A DNA stretch of 28,393 bases, from the NCBI GenBank assembly GCA_964491785.1, contig CAZBGS010000012.1, positions 1-28,393 on the forward strand, written 5' to 3'. The notes under the pieces were generated by a model. That model was given only the letters and a program-made list of their open reading frames with translations. It was not told the origin of the DNA and made no database searches. Positions 15,975-24,375 of the stretch are shown here, piece after piece. Position 1 is the first letter of the stretch, and every line of letters starts with the position of its first letter. The translations under genes and the position numbers were made by a program. Origin of the DNA: RZZS01 sp964491785 (lineage in GTDB: Bacteria; Pseudomonadota; Alphaproteobacteria; Micavibrionales; Micavibrionaceae).

Positions 15975-17236
15975 ATAGCTTTCTCCTTCTCGAAGGTTGC
16001 AAGAACGGGAATGCCGAGAGCGGAATAAACCTGTTCGGGACTGGTGAGACGGTCATCCAGCAATTCCCGCGACAAAGCCGCTCCGGTTGCCGCCATCATC
16101 GCAGCAAGAAGCGTGATCGCCAGAAGGATGTTTCTTTGCGGCTTTACCGGGATCGACGGCGTGATGGGATTATCCACGACGCTGATGCTGGTAATGTTCT
16201 GCCGGTTAAGAAGATTGTTGATACGGGCTTCCTCACCTCTTTTCACGTAGAAGAGGTAATTGTCCTCGTCGATTCTGACTTTCTGGTGAAGGTCGTTATA
16301 ACGCCCTCTTTGCGATTCAAGGTAAGAAAGCCTTTTATCGACATTGGCTTTCTTGGTGGAAAAGGAATTGCCGGAGTCGGATGCGTTCAGGTCACTCTGG
16401 CGTCTTTGAAGATCGGCACGGGCGACAGCGACCATTTGCTGGAGGCGTATCAGCATGGGGCTTGTCGACCTGTAAGTGGCCCGCATTTCTGCTTCCTGGG
16501 CTTCCAGTTCGGAAAGTTTCGCCTGCGCCTCGGTAACCGAGGCAAAGGCTACGGCGCTGAGGTCGGTCTTTTCACGCAGCAGCTGGGCTATCTCCTCATC
16601 GATATCGGAGACCCCGACCTCCTGTTTGAAGGTCAGGAAATTTTTCTGAGACACTTCCAGTTTCTGACGCGCTTCCTCGATTTGCTGCTCTAGGAAACTA
16701 GTCTGGGGAGTATTGTAGATCTCGGTACGCTTGCGTATAAAGGACGCCATTACCCGCGAAGCGAATTCGGTCGCCACTTCAGGATCGCCGTTATAAACGG
16801 AAACCTCGATCAGATGCGATTTGTCGTAGCCAATGCGCAGGTCGCCATCGATCAGCGAATTAAGCGCCGCCTCTTCCGGAGATATTCCGGGGGGAAGGTT
16901 TTTTTCCAGATCGCGGTAAAGGCGGTAGGGGCCGAAATCGCTAACGATATCCCGGAGCAGATCCCGGCTGGACATGATTTTAATATAGGAAAGTATAATC
17001 TCCTGCCTGGCTGCGGCATCGGAGTCCGAGTAATTGCCCCTGTCTCCTACATTTGCTTCAGAGCGGCTGTCCTTGCCAAATTTAACAACCATGCTGCCCC
17101 TGGCCTCATAAACAGGCTTCAGGGACATGACATATGCAAGGCTGGCCGTCAGTATTACGGCGAAGACGAGAAGGAAGGTTTTGCTTTGACGGAAGAATGC
17201 CGTCAGCAGTCCTCTTGGCGAGCTTTCTATATCCAT
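15971..17236 (-). CDS. Wzz/GumC-like chain-length determinant (PCP family)
   Basis: 421 residues. The first transmembrane helix is at ~20-38 (TFLLVFAVILTASLAYVMSL), followed by a Wzz-type domain (KPVYEARGSMVVKFG). A long coiled-coil-rich periplasmic region (~180-330) follows. A second helix at ~369-388 is preceded by the Pro-rich stretch DNPITPSIPVKPQRN characteristic of polysaccharide co-polymerases. The short C-terminal tail (RELLDDRLTSPEQVYSALGIPVLATFEKEKAI) has no fused kinase domain; the separate CpsD-like protein is encoded next with an ATGA overlap. Its role is to set chain length and link polymerisation in the inner membrane to the Wza-type outer-membrane channel. AAGGAG lies 7 nt before the ATG. 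Confidence 0.9.
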   Translation of the reverse strand: MDIESSPRGLLTAFFRQSKTFLLVFAVILTASLAYVMSLKPVYEARGSMVVKFGKDSRSEANVGDRGNYSDSDAAARQEIILSYIKIMSSRDLLRDIVSDFGPYRLYRDLEKNLPPGISPEEAALNSLIDGDLRIGYDKSHLIEVSVYNGDPEVATEFASRVMASFIRKRTEIYNTPQTSFLEQQIEEARQKLEVSQKNFLTFKQEVGVSDIDEEIAQLLREKTDLSAVAFASVTEAQAKLSELEAQEAEMRATYRSTSPMLIRLQQMVAVARADLQRRQSDLNASDSGNSFSTKKANVDKRLSYLESQRGRYNDLHQKVRIDEDNYLFYVKRGEEARINNLLNRQNITSISVVDNPITPSIPVKPQRNILLAITLLAAMMAATGAALSRELLDDRLTSPEQVYSALGIPVLATFEKEKAI

Positions 17237-17257
17237 TTATATACTCCTTCTTCTTTC

Positions 17258-17977
17258 CTAAAGGCCGTAACCAAGGCCAAAGCTTGCCGGCAGGAATTGC
17301 TGGATGCTTTGCTGATAAGTCTTATAGGCATCCGCAACGCCGGTACGCGGCACGAAAACAACGTCATAGGCGGCAAGGCGGATGTCGCCGGAAGGATCGG
17401 TTCCGTCGGTTACCGCCTTGTAGTCGGCACGGAACACTTCAGGCTCTTCGCCGGCACCGCGCCGATAGATCAGGACGTTATGCTCGTCTCCGGAATTCAG
17501 CATTCCGCCGGCACGGGAGATCGCCTGAAGAAGCGTCATGTTCGGGCCGACCGAAACCATTTCTCCCGGAGATGCCACTTCCCCGAGAACGTATATCCTG
17601 CTGGGCGCAAAAGATTTAACGATCACATTCAGCTGCGGCTCAATCAGGTGAACCTTGTAATGTTCTATAAGCTCCTTTTGCAATTCGTTGGCCGTCTTGC
17701 CATAAGCCTGAACGTCCTGAACGACAGTTGTCGAGATCATGCCATCCGGACGAACTGACATCTCTTCATTTAGTTCAGGATTAAGCAGCATTCTTATCTG
17801 AATCACATCTCCGACCTGCAGCCTGTACGGCTCCAGGTTGCTCGCAAGCGGTGCGATCGGGGTTTTGCCTTCCGCCGCAATAGGGATTTTCGCCCGGTTT
17901 GGCGCAGAGGAGCAGCCTGCAACCGGCAGCGCCACCAAAACGACCAGGAGAAGTATTTTTTTGATTGCTTCTTTCAT
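17258..17977 (-). CDS. Wza-like polysaccharide export lipoprotein
   Basis: 239 residues. The signal peptide ends in a lipobox, LPVAGC, with Cys22 as the lipidated residue. A Poly_export domain starts at ~50 (YRLQVGDVIQIRMLLNPELNEEMSVRPDGMISTTVV). An SLBB-like segment follows: RIYVLGEVASPGEMVSVGPNMTLLQAISRAGG. It is expected to form the periplasm-spanning, outer-membrane exit channel for the polymer. At 239 residues it is short compared with Wza (about 380) and resembles the shorter Poly_export proteins that carry fewer SLBB domains. A GGAAGGA site precedes the ATG. It sits 21 bp upstream of the Wzz-like gene. Confidence 0.9.
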   Translation of the reverse strand: MKEAIKKILLLVVLVALPVAGCSSAPNRAKIPIAAEGKTPIAPLASNLEPYRLQVGDVIQIRMLLNPELNEEMSVRPDGMISTTVVQDVQAYGKTANELQKELIEHYKVHLIEPQLNVIVKSFAPSRIYVLGEVASPGEMVSVGPNMTLLQAISRAGGMLNSGDEHNVLIYRRGAGEEPEVFRADYKAVTDGTDPSGDIRLAAYDVVFVPRTGVADAYKTYQQSIQQFLPASFGLGYGL

Positions 17978-18013
17978 GCTTCCTTCCTTTTTCTTTTTTG
18001 AGGAATCAGTTCT

Positions 18014-18403
18014 TTAATTCTTGTGTCTGAACAGAGGACGATCCATTCGGAAAGGGTCGTAGCTTTCGCTGCTTGCGTTCTGAAAGCACACAGCGTTTCC
18101 CTTCGCCGCCGCCTCGTTGCAGCTTTCCCCGCTCTGGAAACTGCATACCGGCACCATGCCGGAATCCATTACGCAGAAAGGCGCTCCCTGCTCAGGAAGA
18201 GTGACTTCTTCAAGATTGACTGAACAATGGCCGCCTCTTCTTCCGGCTTCATGCCGACATGAATTGACATCGTAAAACCAGCATTCGGACGGAATTCCCT
18301 GCTGCTCGACACAAAACGGCGCGGCAGTAGCAGCTGGCGAAACCAATAGCCAGAAGAAAATAAAAAATGCTATGTAAAGACAGTATGACCTCTTGTCAGG
18401 CAT
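18014..18403 (-). CDS. small secreted Cys-rich protein, two DUF3551-like units
   Basis: 129 residues. An N-terminal signal peptide (YIAFFIFFWLLVSPAATAA) ends near residue 28. The mature part is an internal duplication: APFCVEQQGIPSECWFYD.. and APFCVMDSGMVPVCSFQS.., each with four Cys in the order C-x10-C-x7-8-C-x8-9-C. This resembles the small DUF3551-type secreted proteins of alphaproteobacteria, which normally hold one unit (family recalled, not searched). The pairs probably form disulfides in the periplasm. The start overlaps the cupin gene by 8 bp and the stop lies 36 bp before the Wza-like gene, so it belongs to the EPS operon. Function is unknown. Confidence 0.75.
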   Translation of the reverse strand: MPDKRSYCLYIAFFIFFWLLVSPAATAAPFCVEQQGIPSECWFYDVNSCRHEAGRRGGHCSVNLEEVTLPEQGAPFCVMDSGMVPVCSFQSGESCNEAAAKGNAVCFQNASSESYDPFRMDRPLFRHKN

Positions 18404-18893
18404 AGTTCTCTTGCCCTTGTTTCATCTGTTCCATGGTCGCGAGATAAAGCTCGACGCTGTCCTCGGCTCGTTTTGACGAACCTTCGGTAACGCGGCCATA
18501 GGCGTCCAGATAGCGAGTTATATCTTCTTCACGGCAGATACCGGTTTGCTTTTCCTTGACGATGCAGGGTTTGCTGCCGAGGTTCGCCATACAGTGGATG
18601 GCACCCACCGGAACATCAATTTTCTGCCCGGCTTCCAGCGTGAAGCGCTCGTCGTCAATGATAGCTGTCAGCCTGCCCTCCAGCACCGTCCAGGTCTCAT
18701 GCCGCAAATCGTGAGACTGCAAGGACAGGATCTTTCCGGGATCGACAACGATGATCTTTTCGCAATAGCCGCTGCCTCCGTTCTCCGGATCGGTTACATC
18801 TATTACGAACCAGGCTCCCCAGGGTCTGCGATCGTAATCGCCAATATTGTATCCGGGCGCCAGCCGCTCTGGCTCGAAAATCATATCAGTCAT
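18396..18893 (-). CDS. phosphomannose-isomerase-type cupin (type II PMI-like)
   Basis: 165 residues. RPWGAWFVID, KIIVVDPGKILSLQSHDLRHETWTVLEG and VPVGAIHCMANLG follow the cupin of the C-terminal domain of bifunctional ManC/AlgA proteins. Likely metal ligands are His61, His65, Glu66 and His100. Expected reaction: fructose-6-phosphate to mannose-6-phosphate, the first step to GDP-mannose. Here the cupin is a separate gene, while the nucleotidyltransferase half is at 24376. It opens the long minus-strand operon. The 244-bp gap to the divergent WecG-type gene must hold promoters for both operons, but no clear boxes were found. AAGG precedes the ATG. An alternative is a sugar-binding cupin without isomerase activity. 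Confidence 0.75.
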   Translation of the reverse strand: MTDMIFEPERLAPGYNIGDYDRRPWGAWFVIDVTDPENGGSGYCEKIIVVDPGKILSLQSHDLRHETWTVLEGRLTAIIDDERFTLEAGQKIDVPVGAIHCMANLGSKPCIVKEKQTGICREEDITRYLDAYGRVTEGSSKRAEDSVELYLATMEQMKQGQENYA

Positions 18894-19137
18894 TTGTGCC
18901 GCCTTCGTTAAAAGAGATCCGTTGAATGAAACCTGTTGCGCCCAGCATTCCCCGCCGGACAGGCGTAGTTTCTACAAATAAGACCTGTTCGGAGTTCCCA
19001 GTACGAAGCGGCCTTTTTTATTTCCTCGCCTTTATACGAACAGCAAGCACAGGAATTTTTTGGCCCTGCCAAACATTAGAAAAAAGCGTTTGCTGGATTA
19101 TCCCGCCAACAATTCAAGCTGTGTGAAGGACAAAAAA

Positions 19138-19905
19138 ATGAGTAAAAATAACCAGTTATTTCCCTTGATAAAAAAGATATTTATTGTCGGCGAGGAGCGG
19201 TCGCTGTCGGATCTGCTTGCCACATTCAAACCTGAAAGACTGGGAAAGCCTGTTAGCATTGGCTTCGTCAACGCGCACGCTTTCAATCTTTGTTTCAAGA
19301 GCGCCGATTTTCTTAATCACCTTATGTTGTGCGATTACGTCTTCAGGGACGGTTCGGGCATGAAAATACTTTATAAAATGTTAGGCGACGATCCTGGACT
19401 CAACCTTAACGGAACAGATCTGATACCCAGGATTATCGAGCTTTATACAGGTAAAGAGGCGGCGCTTTTGGGAACCGAGAAGTTCTATCTCGAACGCGCG
19501 GCCGCCGTCATAAGCGAAAAAGGCGTGCGGCCGGTTCTGATGGTTGACGGCTTCCAGGAGGATCACGTTTATCTGGAGGCGGCCAGAAAGCAGCCCGCGG
19601 CACTGATAATACTTGCAATGGGAATGCCCAAGCAGGAGCGGATAGCAGCGCTTCTGGCCAGAGAACTCGATTACCCCTGCCTGATAATCTGCGGCGGCGC
19701 AATTCTTGATTTCATAGGAGGAAAGGTCAGGCGGGCGCCGCTGATCTTCCGCCGCTTCGGAATGGAATGGATGTATCGCCTGCTGCAGGAGCCAAGAAGA
19801 TTGTTCGGACGCTATGTAGTTGGAAACGCGGTTTTTCTGGTGCGGGGTCTGAACATGGCTTTGCTTCCGGGCAAGTCTTTGGCTGCCCAGCGTGGCGGAC
19901 AATAA
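19138..19905 (+). CDS. WecG/TagA/CpsF-family glycosyltransferase
   Basis: 255 residues from the ATG at 19138, which has AAGGA 8 nt upstream. An in-frame ATG at 19060 would add 26 residues with no ribosome site or homology. Family features: VNAHAFNLCFKSADF near the start, a DYVFRDGSGM loop, NGTDLIPRI (the conserved N-G-T-D), LLGTEKFYLERAA, ILAMGMPKQERIA and GGAILDFIGGKVRRAP followed by GMEWMYRLLQEPRRL at the C-terminus. These enzymes add a sugar (often ManNAc-type) to the polyprenyl-linked first sugar at the cytoplasmic membrane face. It is the first gene of the plus-strand operon, directly before the initiating transferase, which fits second-sugar addition. Confidence 0.9.
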   Translation: MSKNNQLFPLIKKIFIVGEERSLSDLLATFKPERLGKPVSIGFVNAHAFNLCFKSADFLNHLMLCDYVFRDGSGMKILYKMLGDDPGLNLNGTDLIPRIIELYTGKEAALLGTEKFYLERAAAVISEKGVRPVLMVDGFQEDHVYLEAARKQPAALIILAMGMPKQERIAALLARELDYPCLIICGGAILDFIGGKVRRAPLIFRRFGMEWMYRLLQEPRRLFGRYVVGNAVFLVRGLNMALLPGKSLAAQRGGQ

Positions 19906-19984
19906 TTTCCTGAAATGAAACTAATTATATTCGCAGCCGTTAACGAGAGACTGACTGCGGAGCCAAGAGAGGAGAGGTAAAGAA

Positions 19985-21496
19985 ATGGTGTTTATGTCCG
20001 ATTCCGGTAGTGCGGCCCGCCTGCGGCCATGGGCCTTCGGCAGACAGGCGCAGGAGAAGCAAATTCATTTCATGGTCTTTGCTCTGGACATGCTGGCCCT
20101 GATGATGGCCTATTCCCTATCTCTCCCCCTGGCCGGCAGCATTATAACCCATTTTGAAACATCTTCTCCTGCCGGTTTCTATCAGACTGCGGAATTTCGT
20201 CAGGTGGTCTACTATTCCCTTTCCCTTGGCATGCTGTTCTTTCTTTATCTGAGCGGGCATTACAGCAAGCGGATACCATGGTGGAGCCAGGTTCAGAAGA
20301 TTTCAAAGCTTATGGCTTTCGCCGTTCTTGTGGAAGGCTTTACCAGTTACGCTTTCGGACTTTATTACTCAAGAATATTCATAGCCACCACATGGGTAGC
20401 CGCCTTCGTGCTTATTATCACAATGCGATACTTCATGAATCTGATAAAAAGCTGGTCGGACGCCTGGAGATTGCCTGCGGTTATCATTGCCGACGCCAAC
20501 ACGGCAACGGATACGCTTTATGCCCTGGCTTCCGATGATGGAATGGGACTGGATGCCAGCGCCATACTGCTGCGGGAAAACCCCGAGAAGCTGGATCGCG
20601 AGGAGCTCCCGGAAAAATACAAAAAAATCAATGTGCTTACCGAACTTGATGATTACCGGCAGTTCATCATCGACAATCCCTGGTTCTTTTATCTTGTCGC
20701 GCTGGACAGCTTCCGCGGCTCGCAAAGGGAAGATCTAGTAAAAATTCTTACCCGCAACAAAAACGGATTTGCGCTGTTGCCAGCGATCTCAGGGGCAAGC
20801 ATCTACCATACGGAACCTTACTACTTCTTCGGTAACGACGTCATGCTTCTCGATGGTCAGAAACCGGCTTCGACACCGCTTAGCAGGTTTTTAAAGAGGG
20901 GCATGGATATTACAGGCGCCGTAATTGCGCTTGCGATCTTTATAATCCCCATGCTCGTCGTGGCGGCGATGCTGAAACTTGAAGGTCAAAGCGGAACGCC
21001 GCTTTATCCGGGAACCCGCGTCGGTCGTCATGGCCAGCTGTTCCGCTGCTGGAAGTTCCGGACGATGGAGCCGGGGACGGATCATCTCCTGCATGAGTAT
21101 CTTGCCGCCAGCCCTGAAGCCAAAGCTCACTGGGAGAGATACTTCAAACTTCCAAACGATCCCCGGGTGCAGACCCGCACCGCCCGCCTTATCCGCAAGG
21201 CAAGCATCGACGAATTGCCGCAGCTATGGAACGTGCTTAAGGGCGACATGAGTCTTGTCGGGCCAAGGCCGATCCTTGAAAGCGAAATCAGCGCCTATGG
21301 CGACAGGATCGAGGAATACACTTCAGTAAGGCCCGGCATCACCGGCCTGTGGCAGGCAAGCGGACGGAATGGCACCAGCTTTCAACGCCGCGTGCTGTGG
21401 GACAGCTGGTATGTCCGGAACTGGACGCTATGGGGAGATCTGATCATCATCCTGAAGACCATCAAGGTTGTCCTGAGCAAGACCGGGGCCAGCTGA
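19985..21496 (+). CDS. WbaP-type undecaprenyl-phosphate sugar-1-phosphate transferase
   Basis: 503 residues. Four to five N-terminal hydrophobic helices (about 28-150) are followed by a soluble linker region, one more membrane segment at ~305-330, and the bacterial sugar transferase domain. Signature motifs: CWKFRTMEPG, then IDELPQLWNVLKGDMSLVGPRP near 405-430, then RPGITGLWQASGRNGTSFQRRVLWDSWYVRNW. The enzyme loads the first hexose-1-phosphate (usually glucose or galactose) onto undecaprenyl phosphate and so starts each repeat unit. The full-length N-terminal membrane domain makes it WbaP-like, not the short ExoY/PglC form. GGAG lies upstream of the ATG; a second ATG three codons in is possible. 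Confidence 0.92.
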   Translation: MVFMSDSGSAARLRPWAFGRQAQEKQIHFMVFALDMLALMMAYSLSLPLAGSIITHFETSSPAGFYQTAEFRQVVYYSLSLGMLFFLYLSGHYSKRIPWWSQVQKISKLMAFAVLVEGFTSYAFGLYYSRIFIATTWVAAFVLIITMRYFMNLIKSWSDAWRLPAVIIADANTATDTLYALASDDGMGLDASAILLRENPEKLDREELPEKYKKINVLTELDDYRQFIIDNPWFFYLVALDSFRGSQREDLVKILTRNKNGFALLPAISGASIYHTEPYYFFGNDVMLLDGQKPASTPLSRFLKRGMDITGAVIALAIFIIPMLVVAAMLKLEGQSGTPLYPGTRVGRHGQLFRCWKFRTMEPGTDHLLHEYLAASPEAKAHWERYFKLPNDPRVQTRTARLIRKASIDELPQLWNVLKGDMSLVGPRPILESEISAYGDRIEEYTSVRPGITGLWQASGRNGTSFQRRVLWDSWYVRNWTLWGDLIIILKTIKVVLSKTGAS

Positions 21497-21530
21497 AAGC
21501 CGATGTAAATTTTTTTAAAGGGATATTGTC

Positions 21531-22235
21531 ATGAGCACTTTTATAACCAGCCCTAAACCGCTACCTGACAGCAAAGCCGTGGCGTCATTCAGCAATCTCA
21601 GGCAGCGTATTGCCGGAAGGCTTGAGCAGGGGATTTCTTCCGGATACAGGCGATACGGCCTGCGTCGCGACCTGAACGAGAAACTGGAGAAACCGAAAGC
21701 CAGAATCCCGATTTCGGTACGCCCGCTGATCCTGTCGGATCTGGACATACTTCTGCCGCTGGAGGGCGTGGATTCGCCAGTGGAAAGGCAGGAAATCATC
21801 TGGAGGCGAGGTTTCCACAGGAGAATTCCGAACGGATGTTATGTGGCCGTCGACGAACGCACCGGCACTCCCTGTTACATGCAATGGCTGCTTGGCCACG
21901 CAGACAACAAACTTCTGGAGCGGTTCAAGTGCTTTCCAACGCTTGGCAAAGACGAGGCTCTGCTGGAGCAGGCATATACCCTTCCTTCCTACCGCGGGCG
22001 TTTCGTCATGCCTGCGGCAATGGCGACGATAGCCGAATATGCCTCTCGCTTCGGTGCGCGCTACGTGCTGACTTTTGTCGAGGAGAACAATACCCCTTCG
22101 ATCAAGGGATGCCAGCGGGCCGGATTTCATCTTTATCAAACTCATGAACGAACCCAGATGGGTTTCGGCATTATCGTGCGCAACAAATTCAGAAGACTTT
22201 CCGATAATGACATACCTGCCGCTGCCAGGGGATAA
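21531..22235 (+). CDS. GNAT-like acetyltransferase, tandem copy 1
   Basis: 234 residues. A conserved N-terminal lead (QRIAGRLEQGISSGYRRYGLRRDL) is shared with the next gene. A GNAT-like domain follows: IPISVRPLILSDLDILLPLEG, GCYVAVDERTGTPCYMQWLLG, LLEQAYTLPSYRGRFVMPAAM (acetyl-CoA-binding region) and YVLTFVEENNTPSIKGCQRAGFHLYQ. The typical Q/R-x-x-G-x-G/A motif is only loosely kept. It lies 34 bp after the WbaP-like gene on the same strand, with AGGG 9 nt before the ATG. A role in acylating a sugar or lipid intermediate of the EPS is inferred from context. Confidence 0.7.
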   Translation: MSTFITSPKPLPDSKAVASFSNLRQRIAGRLEQGISSGYRRYGLRRDLNEKLEKPKARIPISVRPLILSDLDILLPLEGVDSPVERQEIIWRRGFHRRIPNGCYVAVDERTGTPCYMQWLLGHADNKLLERFKCFPTLGKDEALLEQAYTLPSYRGRFVMPAAMATIAEYASRFGARYVLTFVEENNTPSIKGCQRAGFHLYQTHERTQMGFGIIVRNKFRRLSDNDIPAAARG

Positions 22236-22255
22236 TCGAAACAGGAAAGTCCCTT

Positions 22256-23002
22256 ATGAACATCAAGTCTTCCCAATTGATCATACTAAAAAAGAAAATC
22301 GAGGGCAGACTTCATCAGGGCTTCTATTCGAGCGTTACAGGCTATGGCCTGCGGCGGGATTTGTCGGATGAGATCAAGACTCCTCAAGTGGGAATACCGA
22401 TTGCCGTTCGCCCTCTGGCCGAAGGGGATATTGATCTGATACTTCCCCTTCATGGCGAGAGATCCGCAGACGAGGACAGGGAAATTACATGGCGCAGGAG
22501 ATTTCATCGCAAGGTTGGCAAGGGAGGGTACGTAGCCGTTGATCTGCGAACGGGAAGGCCCTGTTTCATACAATGGCTGCTCGGCCCTGAAGATAACGGG
22601 CTTCTCGCCCGGTTCAAATTTTTCCCCAAACTAAAACATGGTGAAGCGCTTATCGAGCAGTCTTATACAATTCCCTCTCACCGCCGCCTTGGAATAATGG
22701 CCAGCGCTTCGGCCATGATATCGAAGCAGGCCGCCAAATATGGCGCAAGGTATGTATATGCTTTCGTAGGTGAAAGCGGCGAGATTTCGCAAAGAGGATT
22801 GCGGCGCGCCGGATTCTATCACTATCTGCTGCACCGCCGGATTCAGGCCGGCTACGGCATGCTGGTTTATAACAGCTTCGAGGTTATCTGCGGAGACGGC
22901 CAGAGCGCTGGTAATTGCAAGGTCTGCGGATTCCCCGCAGTTCAGACGAGTTGCCCGGTACAGTTTAAAAACATATGCAAATACAGGGCTTGCCTGTCAT
23001 AA
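22256..23002 (+). CDS. GNAT-like acetyltransferase, tandem copy 2
   Basis: 248 residues, clearly a paralogue of the upstream gene. Matching blocks are GYGLRRDL, IPIAVRPL, GGYVAVDLRTGRPCFIQWLLG, ARFKFFPKLKHGEALIEQSYTIPSHRRLGIMASA and GARYVYAFVGE. It differs by a Cys-containing C-terminal tail (NCKVCGFPAVQTSCPVQF), with four Cys spaced like a small metal site, absent from copy 1. It starts 20 bp after copy 1 with AGGA 9 nt upstream. Its stop overlaps the opposing BcsL-type gene by 6 bp. Retention of both copies suggests different acceptors or positions (inference). Confidence 0.7.
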   Translation: MNIKSSQLIILKKKIEGRLHQGFYSSVTGYGLRRDLSDEIKTPQVGIPIAVRPLAEGDIDLILPLHGERSADEDREITWRRRFHRKVGKGGYVAVDLRTGRPCFIQWLLGPEDNGLLARFKFFPKLKHGEALIEQSYTIPSHRRLGIMASASAMISKQAAKYGARYVYAFVGESGEISQRGLRRAGFYHYLLHRRIQAGYGMLVYNSFEVICGDGQSAGNCKVCGFPAVQTSCPVQFKNICKYRACLS

Positions 23003-24226
23003 GGTTTTTTTATTTCTTTGCAAAAGTGAAGCAGGATCTTTGATAGTTCTTTTGATTTTTTCAAAAAGCGCGGGATGGCGTCTGAGCCATGCTTTGGCGC
23101 GCAGCGCCAGAAAGAATGCCAGACCTTTTACGGATTTCGGGCGCATCCATTGATAAAGCGGGTGGCTTTGGCATCCCATGCGTTTTTTGTAAACCTCGTC
23201 ACCCACCGTCAAATCGAAATAGCCGCTGCCGCCGGTCTGCGCGGCAAACCTCGTCAGCATCTCGTCGAACAGCAGCATGCCCGGCCGGTAACTGTCCCAT
23301 TTTCCCATTTCGAAAGTGGGCAAGATGCCGTAATAGGTATTACCCATGGTCAGACCAAAGCAGGTTGCAATGGCCTGGCCTTCGACCGACATGGTGACTA
23401 TGCTGGCGCTGAAGGCCCGGCTCTGGCGAGTTACAAGGTTTTGATAAAAATCGATCCACATCTGCGGCATGTCGGAAAGGCCTGTTAGTCTGAATCTCTC
23501 GCGCCGCATCTCCAGAAGCGCAGCCATCAGCGATGTCATGGCTTCGGGACTGGTATTATACTCGAAAGTTACTTTGCCTTCCGTTTCGATTCTCTTCTTT
23601 TGCTGGCGGATAGTAGATCGCAGGCGTCGCTGCATGATTTTTTCCGCCAGTTCCGGCCAGGGGCCGTCAAGGCGAATGCCATGGCAACCCGCCGGGAATT
23701 CATTCAGGCCTCTTAAATGAAGCAGCGGATTTGCAATGCCGCCAATATCTGCCGCAAGTTTTTCAAAGAGGATCAGATCGCAAGGCGGCAGGGCGGCCAA
23801 TACCTGCCTGATTAATTCCCTGATCGCATGCTCGTTTTGCGGCGCGCCCGGCGCCATGACCGGAGCGGCATAATCGGCAACGCCCAGATCGGCGAAAGAA
23901 ATAATTTTTATTCCATTTTTTTTGTAAAGACATAAAGGCAGAATCCAGACCGGCTTTCCGGACTCCCCTTTGCTAGCCGTTATGATCAGCGGTTCGGCCT
24001 CTGCGCAGGAGGCAGCAGCGTCATACCAGCACGCCGCCCAGTCATAGGTCTGAAAGACAGTGCAATGGCCCTGCATTTCCATTTGCCGCCATTGCGATTC
24101 AAGCTCCCTGTAATCGGTGAACAGTCTGGCGATCCATTTGTCAGGCGCATCAATTGCGGCGGCTGTCTTTATTCCCGTCAGGGGGGTGCGGAGAGCAGCG
24201 ATTGCGGAGCTTTTTGCCGAATTCAT
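22997..24226 (-). CDS. CelD/BcsL-type GNAT acetyltransferase (Acetyltransf_6-like)
   Basis: 409 residues. VFQTYDWAACWYDA near residue 60 and WILPLCLYKK are the family's N-terminal landmarks. The basic helix MQRRLRSTIRQQKKRI precedes the Acetyltransf_6 domain. YRPGMLLFDEMLTRFA and YFDLTVGDEVYKKRMG correspond to the conserved C-terminal D-x-T-x-G-x-x-x-YK region. It shares this plan with the protein at 3413 but is otherwise distant and has more ordinary codon usage. A strong AGGAGGGG site precedes the ATG. It is on the same strand as manC but 149 bp downstream of it; that gap holds nothing I recognise. Likely role: cytoplasmic acylation of an EPS precursor. Confidence 0.8.
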   Translation of the reverse strand: MNSAKSSAIAALRTPLTGIKTAAAIDAPDKWIARLFTDYRELESQWRQMEMQGHCTVFQTYDWAACWYDAAASCAEAEPLIITASKGESGKPVWILPLCLYKKNGIKIISFADLGVADYAAPVMAPGAPQNEHAIRELIRQVLAALPPCDLILFEKLAADIGGIANPLLHLRGLNEFPAGCHGIRLDGPWPELAEKIMQRRLRSTIRQQKKRIETEGKVTFEYNTSPEAMTSLMAALLEMRRERFRLTGLSDMPQMWIDFYQNLVTRQSRAFSASIVTMSVEGQAIATCFGLTMGNTYYGILPTFEMGKWDSYRPGMLLFDEMLTRFAAQTGGSGYFDLTVGDEVYKKRMGCQSHPLYQWMRPKSVKGLAFFLALRAKAWLRRHPALFEKIKRTIKDPASLLQRNKKTL

Positions 24227-24375
24227 GCTCCCCTCCTGTTATTTTTGCCGCGGGTATCGATTAGAGGGAAACGGTTTAAGATCATAAAGTCCATTCCTTT
24301 CCAGCAAGCTGTTCAAGCTCGCCAACGGCAGGACGGAGTTGTTGTTCCCCTTACGCAAGCCGCAGTAGCCGCCGC

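Noticed and set aside
15812..17758. two long plus-strand frames (293 and 314 residues)
   Set aside because: They lie opposite the Wzz, CpsD-like and Wza genes, which are well supported by motifs and ribosome sites.
19060..19137. 26-codon upstream extension of the WecG-type gene
   Set aside because: No ribosome site at 19060; AAGGA precedes the ATG at 19138, where the conserved protein begins.
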